From: Kofleriaceae bacterium
GTDB lineage: Bacteria; Myxococcota_A; Polyangia; Haliangiales; Haliangiaceae
Length of the DNA: 62,568 nt
Assembly (NCBI GenBank): GCA_024762925.1
Contig: JANTGM010000024.1
Coordinates: forward strand, 1 to 62,568
Reading direction: 5' to 3'
This document shows positions 26,700 through 34,402 of the stretch, piece by piece. The notes under the pieces were generated by a model. It saw only the letters and a program-made list of their open reading frames with translations. It was not told where the DNA came from and made no database searches. Numbering within the stretch: the first letter of the stretch is position 1; each line of letters begins with the position of its first letter. The position numbers and the translations under genes are program-made.

Positions 26700-28163
26700 A
26701 TGTTCAAGCGCAGCCTGCTCGTCCCTGGCCTTCTCGCTATGGCCCTCGCCGGAACCTCCGCATCCAGTTGTGTGGTTGGAGCCCCTCCTGGATTTAGCGA
26801 TGGTGATCAGTGGTCCGTTCCCCTAGTAGCTCCGCTTGAGAACGATCTCTTGCTCGTGCCTGTCTCGATCAATGGCAAAGGACCGTTCCTCTTCATGCTG
26901 GATCCGGACTCGCCCGAATCATCGGTTGAGTCCAGCTTGCAGGCAAGCCTCGATCTCTTTGCATCACGTGCTGGAGCGCAACGAGCGGCAGAAGATGACC
27001 ACCTCGACCGAATCATCATCGCCCAAGTTGTGAAGATGACCCTTGGCGATTTGAGCATTCGCAACATGCGTGTGCGAGTGCACGACGACGGAACCTACTG
27101 GTCAGGAAATCGGCGTGTTCGGGGCATCCTCGGTCGCGACGTCATCTCCGACTCGCTGATCTATAGGATCGATCGCGACAAAGGCATGCTGTACATCGGC
27201 ACGCAAGGCCACCTAAAGCACGCCGAGGATGCCAAGAAGATTAGCTTCACGCAGAGCTACAACAAGCACCGCCGATACCTGGCGAAAGTGCAGCTCAATC
27301 GCAAGCACAAGCTAACCATGCACCTTGACTTGGGCGCGCGCACTTCGATGCTGTGGCCAAAGCTCATCAAGAAATTCAAGATGCCAAGCGTTCCTGTGCA
27401 GGCAGAGCTTGTTGACGAGTATGGCTTCCGACGCACGGCCAACAATGGCACCATTGCTGGCATCGTCACCGCGAACGATGTTGAGACAACTGCGCTGCTC
27501 ATGCTTCCCTATGCCGACAAGCGCGTCGACAAGGATGATATGGATGGCCTTCTTGGGCTCAACTTCTGGAACAAGTTCATTGTGACAGTCAACTGGCATC
27601 AGAAGAAGTTTTGGCTGGAAGACCGCAACTCCGATCTCACCGCAGATGCCGCCGAGCGTGTGGGACGATGGGGAGATCAACTCGATGCCTGTGCGACGCT
27701 CGCGTGCCTGCGACCCACTCTTGAGGGCCGCCCCGAGCCCGCGCCAGAGCCCGCGCCAGAACCAGCGGAACCTGCCGAACCTGCAGCGAACGAAGACGGC
27801 AAGCCCGCCGCAGATGTGTCGGCGAGTACAGAGCCGGCAGCCCCTGCCAAGCCCGCGCCAATGCCTTCTGCCCCTGTCAAGCCAACGGCACCTGTGCAGC
27901 TGAGCCTGGTAATCGAACGCGACGCTCCGGGAACTGACTTTGCCTACGATGCTGTTGTGGCCGCCGTGGATTCTGAGGGTGCGTTGCTTGACCTACCCAT
28001 CTTCCTGGCGAGTTTCCCTGCGGGCGTGAGCTCACTAAGGCTCGATGGCTTAGGGCCAGAATATACAGCATCGGCCAAGTTCGTCGTGCTTGATATGAAC
28101 CCGGTGGGCACTCGAGGCTGCGAGGGCAATCAGTGCATTTACCCAATGCGAAACCCACAGTAG
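26700..28163 (+). CDS. retropepsin-like lipoprotein with degenerate active-site motifs
   Basis: A 487-residue exported protein with a signal peptide ending ASSC. Residues of about 45-310 show a two-half aspartic-protease-like pattern (VSINGKGPFLFMLDPDS, MHLDLGARTSMLW, DGLLGLNFWNKFIVTVNW). The catalytic D(T/S)G triplets read DPD and DLG. A Pro/Glu/Ala repeat linker (PEPAPEPAPEPAEPAEPA) joins to a C-terminal beta-rich domain of about 95 residues ending with a CEGNQC loop. It may bind rather than cut peptides. Starts right after the korAB terminator; -10-like TAGTAT 6 nt upstream. Confidence 0.65.
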   Translation: MFKRSLLVPGLLAMALAGTSASSCVVGAPPGFSDGDQWSVPLVAPLENDLLLVPVSINGKGPFLFMLDPDSPESSVESSLQASLDLFASRAGAQRAAEDDHLDRIIIAQVVKMTLGDLSIRNMRVRVHDDGTYWSGNRRVRGILGRDVISDSLIYRIDRDKGMLYIGTQGHLKHAEDAKKISFTQSYNKHRRYLAKVQLNRKHKLTMHLDLGARTSMLWPKLIKKFKMPSVPVQAELVDEYGFRRTANNGTIAGIVTANDVETTALLMLPYADKRVDKDDMDGLLGLNFWNKFIVTVNWHQKKFWLEDRNSDLTADAAERVGRWGDQLDACATLACLRPTLEGRPEPAPEPAPEPAEPAEPAANEDGKPAADVSASTEPAAPAKPAPMPSAPVKPTAPVQLSLVIERDAPGTDFAYDAVVAAVDSEGALLDLPIFLASFPAGVSSLRLDGLGPEYTASAKFVVLDMNPVGTRGCEGNQCIYPMRNPQ

Positions 28164-28219
28164 CACCCCATCACTCCTGCTATAGTTGGCAAGTTCCATC
28201 CAGCTCGGGAAAAGACACC

Positions 28220-28498
28220 TTGCGACTCATCGCCACAAGCTTCGTACTCTTCACACTGCTCGCTCTTGGGTGCAGCGACTCCACAAGCAAGCAGTGCAAT
28301 GTGGTTTGCCAACGAGAAACCGATTGTGCAGAGGAGCAAGGCAATAAGGGCGAGCCTTATCCATACGACTTTGATGAGTGTGTCGCGGCATGTGTGAATC
28401 TTGAAGCCGACAAGAGCAGCGTCAAGCGCGTCGAGACGCACATGCAATGTGCGGAAAGAGCCAGCGACTGTGAAGCACTCATGAACTGCCGAATCTAG
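28220..28498 (+). CDS. small Cys-rich lipoprotein with TTG start
   Basis: The 92-residue product begins at TTG: LRLIATSFVLF, then lipobox LALGC. The mature part has eight further cysteines (CNVVCQRETDC, DECVAACV, CAERASDCEALMNC), probably disulfide-bonded. GGGAAAAG lies about 8 nt upstream. The frame is open to an ATG at 28133, but that start overlaps the preceding gene and would place 29 polar residues before the signal peptide. TATAGT at about 28181 may be its -10 element. Function unknown. Confidence 0.6.
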   Translation: MRLIATSFVLFTLLALGCSDSTSKQCNVVCQRETDCAEEQGNKGEPYPYDFDECVAACVNLEADKSSVKRVETHMQCAERASDCEALMNCRI

Positions 28499-28548
28499 CG
28501 GTCTTACGCCAGGTTTGGCGCGAACGCGATTCCACGCTGCTCCTTTGT

Positions 28549-28554
28549 TACACT
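28549..28554 (+). promoter_or_regulatory. putative -10 element, leaderless start of kinase gene
   Basis: TACACT, 8 nt before the ATG at 28563; identical hexamer to that before 11794. Confidence 0.45.
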
Positions 28555-28562
28555 GAGCCTCT

Positions 28563-30170
28563 ATGGCCCCGAGCCCGCAAGGCGCACCCATCGATCGTTA
28601 TGTCGTTCTCGAGTATCTCGCAGAAGGCGGCATGGGTGCGATCTATCTCGGCAAAAAGATGGGCGCAGGCGGCTTCGAAAAGCAAGTCGTGCTCAAGCAG
28701 CTCTTGCCTGAGTTTACTCGGCAACCCGAGTTCATCGACCTCTTTCTCCGCGAGGCAAGACTGTCGGCGACCCTCGATCACGCCAACATCATCCACACGA
28801 TCGACCTTGTTACTGCCGGTGAGGAGCACTTCATCGTCATGGAATACCTCGATGGCGCAGACCTAAGAAGTATTCTTAAGCGTTCGAAGCACCGCGGAAG
28901 AAAGCTCTCCCCTGCGGCAGGTATCTACGTGGCCCGGGAGCTGCTCTCCGCTCTGGCATACGCCCACAACAAACACGGCTCCGATGGCAAGCACCTGCGG
29001 CTCATCCACCGAGACATCTCGCCATCCAACATTCTCATCTCGCGAAACGGAGAAGTGAAGCTCACCGACTTTGGCATCGCAAAGGCCGCGACACACAACT
29101 CCGTGTTTTACCGAGTCAAGGGCAAAGTCGGATACATGTCACCCGAGCAGGCCCGCTCCGAAACGCTCGACGCTCGCTCCGACTTGTACTCAATGGCGAT
29201 CTGCCTCTTTGAGATGATCACCGGCGAGAGACTGTTGGTCACAGCGGGCCTCACCACCTCCGCCGACGAGCTTTATTCAAGGCCGGTGCCCCTGGTCTCA
29301 AAGAAGGTGCCCGGACTACCTGCGGAGCTTGACAAGGTGATGCTGCGGGCGCTCTCTGTCGACCCACAACACCGCTATCAAACTGCTGCGGAGTTTCAAG
29401 AGGCCCTGCTGCGCTGTGCCCATCGCCACGGGCTGATGATGAGCGCGCCAGAACTCGCAACCCACTTGCGAATGGTCTGTGGCGATCACAACACATGGCG
29501 GGACGAGTTTGACGAATCCCAAATTGGCAACGGCACCGAACTCTATGACAACGAAGAGGGCACACAACAAATCAACTACGCCGAAGAGGAGAACTATGAC
29601 TTTGACGAAGTTCTCTCGGTTGATGGTGGCGACTTTGTCAGTGCAGCTGGGCAACGCCGTGGTCGCGCAAAAACCTCACTGACTTTGCTCGGCGATCTGC
29701 AGGGTGTCGAACTCACCTCGATGGCAGCGCTTGGCGATTCCTCTGGCGAGGGAGCAGAGCCACTGGTCGATCTGGACAGCTTTGGTTCAAGTCAGCCTTC
29801 ACCGCAAAGAGCACCACGGAAATCGAAAGCGCCACCGGTACTTGGGTCGCAGCCCATGCCACCGCGCAATGTTGTGGCAACGGCAAACGCCGACGAATAC
29901 ACCGGCGTCGTGATCGTGCAGGGATCGGGACGTTCCGATAGCCTGACAGGAGAAGTTGTCAGCGGAAGCGCAAAGGCGCCTGCAACAAAGCGTGCCAAGA
30001 GCGAATGGCATGAACCTGTGCAGGAGGGCAAGTCCGGGCATCCATGGCTCATGCTGACCCTGATCGTGCTCCTTGGCGTTGGCACAGCAGCCGCCGTTGG
30101 TCTCACAGGCAGCAAAATCGACACAAGCGAGCCAAGTGGCAGCGAAGCAGAAGCTGCAAGCAAACAATAG
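28563..30170 (+). CDS. Hanks-type Ser/Thr protein kinase with C-terminal membrane helix
   Basis: A 535-residue kinase. The N-terminal domain (about 13-290) has EGGMGAIYLG, the ATP-anchoring Lys45 (VVLKQL), HRDISPSN (Asp151, Asn156), DFG (169-171) and GYMSPEQ, so it should be active. A 190-residue acidic, low-complexity linker leads to one membrane helix near the C-terminus and a short tail. Neighbouring FHA proteins are plausible phosphothreonine readers of this kinase. The following FHA-sigma54 gene starts 113 bp downstream on the same strand. Confidence 0.95.
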   Translation: MAPSPQGAPIDRYVVLEYLAEGGMGAIYLGKKMGAGGFEKQVVLKQLLPEFTRQPEFIDLFLREARLSATLDHANIIHTIDLVTAGEEHFIVMEYLDGADLRSILKRSKHRGRKLSPAAGIYVARELLSALAYAHNKHGSDGKHLRLIHRDISPSNILISRNGEVKLTDFGIAKAATHNSVFYRVKGKVGYMSPEQARSETLDARSDLYSMAICLFEMITGERLLVTAGLTTSADELYSRPVPLVSKKVPGLPAELDKVMLRALSVDPQHRYQTAAEFQEALLRCAHRHGLMMSAPELATHLRMVCGDHNTWRDEFDESQIGNGTELYDNEEGTQQINYAEEENYDFDEVLSVDGGDFVSAAGQRRGRAKTSLTLLGDLQGVELTSMAALGDSSGEGAEPLVDLDSFGSSQPSPQRAPRKSKAPPVLGSQPMPPRNVVATANADEYTGVVIVQGSGRSDSLTGEVVSGSAKAPATKRAKSEWHEPVQEGKSGHPWLMLTLIVLLGVGTAAAVGLTGSKIDTSEPSGSEAEAASKQ

Positions 30171-30282
30171 CGCTGAGATCTACTCATGCCGCGGCGCGAC
30201 ATTACCATCCTGATCTGGCAAGAGATGCGCGGTTGGCTGGTTCTGCCGCCCATCTGCGTAGTACGATGCGGCCAAGCTCTGT

Positions 30283-31635
30283 ATGTCTCGCGGTGATAAG
30301 ACTCAACTTCTCGACGACCTGCCTGCCTTCTCGCGGCAAGCACAGGGCGGTGCGTTCTTAGCGATCGCCGGTCCTGACCGAGGCGACTCCGCTTCCATCC
30401 GCGAGGGGCAGGAAGTGTACTTTGGGTCATCGCCCGACTGTCAGATGCGTCTCACTGACAAGACAGTATCGAGGCGGCACCTCAAGGCAGTCCTACAAAA
30501 CAACAAAGCGATCTTGATTGATCAGGGCTCGACCAACGGCACGTTTATCCACGGTTCGCGCTTCAAGGAAATCTCCATTGGCCACGGTGCAGAATTCAAG
30601 CTCGGCCGGACGGTCATCAAGTACCTGCCCGAAGAAGAGATTGTAGAGCCCGAGCCATCGCCCGATCAGAACTTCGGCCAGCTCATCGGTGGTGATACCA
30701 AAGTCCGACAGCTCTTCAAGTTGATGAGCGACATCGCTCCAACCCAGGCCACCTGCCTTATTGAAGGTGAGACGGGCACAGGCAAAGAGCTCATCGCCGA
30801 AGAGCTTCACAACCACTCTGACCGCAAGAACGGCCCATTTGTCGTGTTCGATTGTGGGTCGGTACCTCGCGAACTCATCGAAAGCGCGCTCTTTGGTCAC
30901 ATGAAGGGCTCATTCACCGGTGCAGTGAGCGACCGAAAAGGCGCATTTGCCGAGGCTCATGGCGGCACCATTTTCCTCGACGAGATTGGCGAGATGGCAA
31001 TTGACCTACAGCCGTCGCTCTTGCGGGTTCTCGACAAGCGCGCGATTCGCCGAGTCGGTTCCAATACCTATGAGAACATCGACGTTCGGGTGGTTGCAGC
31101 GACGAACCGAGACCTACGTGCAGAAGTTCAGGAGAAGAACTTTCGCGAGGATCTCTACTATCGACTTGCTGTCATCCGGCTCTCTGTGCCGCCGTTGCGC
31201 GAGCGTGGCAACGACATTCCCGTGCTTGTAAACCACTTCATGGCGCGCTTTGCTCCCAGTAGCACGCCGGGTCAAAGCCGTCTTCGCGTCACGCCCGAGG
31301 ACATGCAAACACTTCAGCGCCATGGCTGGCCGGGCAACGTACGCGAGCTTCGCAACGCTGTTGAGCGTGCTTGTCTTCTTGCCAACGGCGACTACCTGAG
31401 CCTTGACGATGCTCTCTTGCAGAGCGGCGACGCAGGTCCTGCGATGGGCGTTCGAACCGACCTTCCCTTCAAAGAAGCCAAAGGCCAGCTCGTCGAAATG
31501 TTTGAGCGTGAGTACATCGAAGACCTGATGACACGTCACTCAATGAACCTCTCAGCAGCGGCACGAGAAGCACAGATTGATCGGAAGCACTTGCGCGAGC
31601 TGATTCGCAAGTACGACCTCGACCCGCGTAAGTAG
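30283..31635 (+). CDS. FHA-domain sigma54-dependent transcriptional activator
   Basis: A 450-residue enhancer-binding protein paralogous to the one at 3624-5081. FHA domain (about 45-105: FGSS, SRRHL, STNGTF), AAA+ domain with Walker A GETGTGKE (162-169), contact loop GSFTGA (199-204, a variant of GAFTGA), Walker B FLDEIGE (221-227), and a C-terminal Fis-type helix-turn-helix (SAAAREAQIDRKHLREL). No receiver domain. Being just downstream of an active kinase on the same strand, it is the obvious candidate reader of that kinase's signal. Confidence 0.95.
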   Translation: MSRGDKTQLLDDLPAFSRQAQGGAFLAIAGPDRGDSASIREGQEVYFGSSPDCQMRLTDKTVSRRHLKAVLQNNKAILIDQGSTNGTFIHGSRFKEISIGHGAEFKLGRTVIKYLPEEEIVEPEPSPDQNFGQLIGGDTKVRQLFKLMSDIAPTQATCLIEGETGTGKELIAEELHNHSDRKNGPFVVFDCGSVPRELIESALFGHMKGSFTGAVSDRKGAFAEAHGGTIFLDEIGEMAIDLQPSLLRVLDKRAIRRVGSNTYENIDVRVVAATNRDLRAEVQEKNFREDLYYRLAVIRLSVPPLRERGNDIPVLVNHFMARFAPSSTPGQSRLRVTPEDMQTLQRHGWPGNVRELRNAVERACLLANGDYLSLDDALLQSGDAGPAMGVRTDLPFKEAKGQLVEMFEREYIEDLMTRHSMNLSAAAREAQIDRKHLRELIRKYDLDPRK

Positions 31636-31800
31636 GTCGTTCACGAAGTGACCTCGACGAACTCGTCAGAGGTTTCGCGAAGCGAGCAAACCCCGAGGGG
31701 TCAATATGCTTGTGCCCGCCTCGTCAAAACGTTGCTCTAGCGCCAAGCCTGCAGCCTGCGCAAATTCTTGAGCAACGAAGCGAGCTTGTTCTCAGGCAAG

Positions 31801-31860
31801 GCGCGAATGACGACCTTACTGGGATAAGGGGCGCGAATGACGGCCTCGCCAGGGCAAGGA
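31801..31860. repeat. two tandem 30-bp imperfect repeats
   Basis: GCGCGAATGACG begins at 31801 and again at 31831, with matching GRCCT...GGGNNAAGG remainders. The reverse strand reads GTCATTCGCGCC, similar in style to dispersed GTCATTC-type repeats of other bacteria. Confidence 0.6.
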
Positions 31861-31898
31861 ACTGAGCCACGAAGAGCGCTGGCCATGCCAGCGCGTCA

Positions 31899-31920
31899 GG
31901 ACCCGACACAGGTGTCGGAT
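31899..31920. repeat. palindromic repeat copy 1
   Basis: A 22-bp element with a perfect 7-bp inverted repeat, CCGACAC-AG-GTGTCGG. The identical 22 bp recur at 31951-31972, 52 bp later. Confidence 0.75.
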
Positions 31921-31950
31921 TCAAAACTCTTGCTCGCGCTCAACCATTCT

Positions 31951-31972
31951 GGACCCGACACAGGTGTCGGAT
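31951..31972. repeat. palindromic repeat copy 2
   Basis: Identical to 31899-31920. Could be a REP-like element, a paired operator or a hairpin at the junction of two convergent genes. Confidence 0.75.
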
Positions 31973-31983
31973 CAATCGCTCTG

Positions 31984-32229
31984 CTATGGAGTCGCTGAAG
32001 CATCAATGCCGGCATCTGGTAAGCCGCCAACAACTTCTGACGCTGGCGCAGGAGTTGGTGCAACCGCAGCCGGCCGCTTGACCCGCCTCACACGCCGCAT
32101 CTGCGTATCCAAATATGGTTTGGTGCGTTGTGAGTGCGTATAGAAAACAATGCCAACACTGATGATCGACATCGTTACCATCGTGCCGAAGATGATGAGT
32201 GGAGCTTTGGTGGGTTTACCGTCGGGCAC
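31984..32229 (-). CDS. small single-pass membrane protein, unknown function
   Basis: An 81-residue product with one N-terminal membrane helix (LIIFGTMVTMSIISVGIVFY), a basic juxtamembrane stretch (RRVRRVKR) and a Pro/Ala-rich tail. GTG start. It lies 90 bp downstream of the FHA-DUF4388 gene on the same strand and may be cotranscribed. Low-complexity composition makes it less certain than its neighbours. Confidence 0.5.
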   Translation of the reverse strand: MPDGKPTKAPLIIFGTMVTMSIISVGIVFYTHSQRTKPYLDTQMRRVRRVKRPAAVAPTPAPASEVVGGLPDAGIDASATP

Positions 32230-32319
32230 AGCAGACTGCCTGTGTTAGAACCATGTGCCAAACTGTGGGCACTGCAACGCGAATACGTCGCCTTCATCTA
32301 GTGTTCTACACCAGAAGCA

Positions 32320-33252
32320 TTACGGAACAACAACAAACTCGCGCTTCATGAGCTCGAGTAGGTTTTTTGCTGCAGCCAAATCGCTGCCCCAGTAGTTGTC
32401 CAGAATTGCTTGTAGCTGACCGTGGTCGAGAACAAGTTGGAAGATGTCGAGTTCGTCCTTGCTGAGGTCGCGAAGCTTTCCCGCAACAGGTGTTGGCACA
32501 GCCAAGGCCGAGTGCGGTGCCGGAAGCTGCCGCTGCAAATGGCGGAATTCGTCGATCTGCCTCACACCTTCCATGAGCAGGCCTTCAACCGACTCTTGGA
32601 TTTCTTCCATGACGTTCATCTCGCCACCAGGCTCAAGTTCAAACTGCCCGGTCTCCCAGGAGAGCATGCGGTAAATGGCCTTTTGCGGGCTTACGTTAAA
32701 GTCGTCGTTGATTGCCGCAAAGTAAATGGCACCGTTGCGAAGATAGATGCGTCCAACACCCACAACACCGCTAATGCTGAGCACGCCGCTCTTGCGAGAC
32801 GTTGAAAGCAACTGCAGCAAATCGGGAAGCGGAATCTCTTCAATGACACCCGACATCGGGCGACCGCCACCACTGTTTTGGCGATTGGCGCCAGCCTCCA
32901 GACGACGTCGTGCTTCAGCCTCGCTCTGATGTGCATTCGCCGCAGGATCTACAGCGACCATCTTTATGATCGAAGTGCCAACCAAGATGCGATCACCTTC
33001 GCGAATTGGAGAAGTACTAATCTTCTCGCCATTCACAAACGTTCCGTTTGTTGAACCCATGTCCGAGATGGTTACCTCGGTGGCAGTGGTTGCGATCTTT
33101 GCATGGCGCCGCGATACCATGTCCTCAACCAAGACCATGTCCAGGTCACTAGAGCGCCCGATGATGATTTCCCTGTCTTTGCGAAGGGGAAACTCACCAC
33201 CCTGATACTTTCCGGAGATAAACCGGAGAGCGAATTGGGGCCTGTCAGACAT
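32320..33252 (-). CDS. FHA and DUF4388 domain protein
   Basis: A 310-residue cytoplasmic protein. The FHA domain (about 10-100) has IIGRSSDLDM, SRRHAKI and GSTNGTFVNGE. The middle has the DUF4388 pattern IEEIPLPDLLQLLSTSRKSG...GRIYLRNGAIYFA, and the C-terminal 60 residues are helical. Domains of this kind are common in Myxococcota next to kinases and chemosensory genes. TTGACC with GATACT at a 15-nt spacing lies just upstream of the ATG. It is likely a phosphothreonine-dependent adaptor for nearby kinases. Confidence 0.88.
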   Translation of the reverse strand: MSDRPQFALRFISGKYQGGEFPLRKDREIIIGRSSDLDMVLVEDMVSRRHAKIATTATEVTISDMGSTNGTFVNGEKISTSPIREGDRILVGTSIIKMVAVDPAANAHQSEAEARRRLEAGANRQNSGGGRPMSGVIEEIPLPDLLQLLSTSRKSGVLSISGVVGVGRIYLRNGAIYFAAINDDFNVSPQKAIYRMLSWETGQFELEPGGEMNVMEEIQESVEGLLMEGVRQIDEFRHLQRQLPAPHSALAVPTPVAGKLRDLSKDELDIFQLVLDHGQLQAILDNYWGSDLAAAKNLLELMKREFVVVP

Positions 33253-33324
33253 GTTTTGCTTAGTATCCTCGGCAGCTTACGCGGTCAAAAAAAATGATAC
33301 GTTGGCTACTTGGCCGGTGGCAAG

Positions 33325-34194
33325 CTAAGGCCCGAAATTTTCCTCGGGATCCTTAGCATCAGCCGCGTCTTTCGCCAGATCTGAGCCCGGTTCTTCTTTG
33401 ACATCGGGGCTCTTGAGGATGTTCCGCACATGGCGATAGACCTCGGCACTAATTACCAGACTCGAATGGCCCAGATTCACGCTGTGGGCCTCGCTCCCAC
33501 GGAGGCGCGTGCTTGACGGTGGGCAAACCCAATCGCGCGCAGCGGAGAGAGAATGTACCTCCACATCGCCAGGAATTGGTCCCTGATGCAGTTCGTCGAG
33601 AAAGCGGCTTCGCGGAAGTAGCTGCCAAGTTGATGCTGAGTAGATTCCTACCGTGGCGATTCCGGCGAGGGCAACCCAGGTTCCATGGACCGGTGATCCC
33701 AGCAGAATGAAGCGCTTGACCTTCTTGTGGGCTCCAAGTTTCTTGATCATGTAGAGGCCAATAAGGCCGCCCATCGAGTGCCCAATAATATCGATCTCCT
33801 CCACGCCAGTTTCGGCCAAGAGGGCATCGATCTTGCGCTGGATGCGAAATGCGGACGTTCTGATGTCTTTTAGGTTGATGAGCCCGAGGTTGAATGAGAG
33901 CACACAAAAGCCATCTTCCTCGAGGCGCCGCTCAAGAGGATACATCGAGCCACGGGTTCCCATAAAGCCGTGGATGAGCACGACGGGACGGACGTCTTTA
34001 CCGAGCTGCTGAACAGCGGACGTTCGCTCCCGGCGATTGCCTCGGGCTAGGTGCAGAAGGTACTTAAGACCATCAGCGCCACCAGCTATGTCCTGCCCCA
34101 CAGCACTACGTCGCCCAAGCCACCGGTTTGGCGCTCCAACGAGCCATCGACCAAACCAGCCGTGCCACGTTTCGGGATCATCATGTTCGGACAT
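33325..34194 (-). CDS. alpha/beta hydrolase, lipase-like
   Basis: About 289 residues. VVLIHGFMGTRGSMYPLERRL gives the oxyanion-hole strand and IIGHSMGGLIGLYMIKKLG the nucleophile elbow (GHSMG) of triacylglycerol lipase/PGAP1-like hydrolases. A late GHSSLVIS may supply the catalytic His. No signal peptide. Two in-frame ATGs (34215, 34194) are possible and neither has a ribosome-binding site. The gene is divergent from the pseudokinase. Confidence 0.85.
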   Translation of the reverse strand: MSEHDDPETWHGWFGRWLVGAPNRWLGRRSAVGQDIAGGADGLKYLLHLARGNRRERTSAVQQLGKDVRPVVLIHGFMGTRGSMYPLERRLEEDGFCVLSFNLGLINLKDIRTSAFRIQRKIDALLAETGVEEIDIIGHSMGGLIGLYMIKKLGAHKKVKRFILLGSPVHGTWVALAGIATVGIYSASTWQLLPRSRFLDELHQGPIPGDVEVHSLSAARDWVCPPSSTRLRGSEAHSVNLGHSSLVISAEVYRHVRNILKSPDVKEEPGSDLAKDAADAKDPEENFGP

Positions 34195-34365
34195 TCGGTA
34201 CTGCTTTTGCTGCATGAGAAGGACGACAAACGCATCTCAATGGAGCGCTCTGCTAATAATTCGGGATCCTGCCCCCGTGGGCAAGTGTTTGCGCACTTCG
34301 CTGGCCTGAACCTACATGCGGCCTCAAGATGTGATGATTCAATCAATCGTAGCCCTTCGAATTCA

Positions 34366-34394
34366 TTGACTGAAATCAGCGGGACCGCTACCGT
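34366..34394 (+). promoter_or_regulatory. sigma70-type promoter, leaderless start of pseudokinase gene
   Basis: TTGACT (34366-34371), 17-nt spacer, TACCGT (34389-34394), then 8 nt to the GTG at 34403. It is the best-formed of the leaderless-type promoters. Confidence 0.65.
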
Positions 34395-34402
34395 TATATG
34401 TT

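Larger units (their letters stand above)
31636..31983. other. gene-free, repeat-rich gap
   Basis: About 350 bp between convergent genes. It contains a pair of 30-bp imperfect direct repeats and two copies of a 22-bp palindromic element, annotated separately. No coding frame looks real. Confidence 0.6.
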
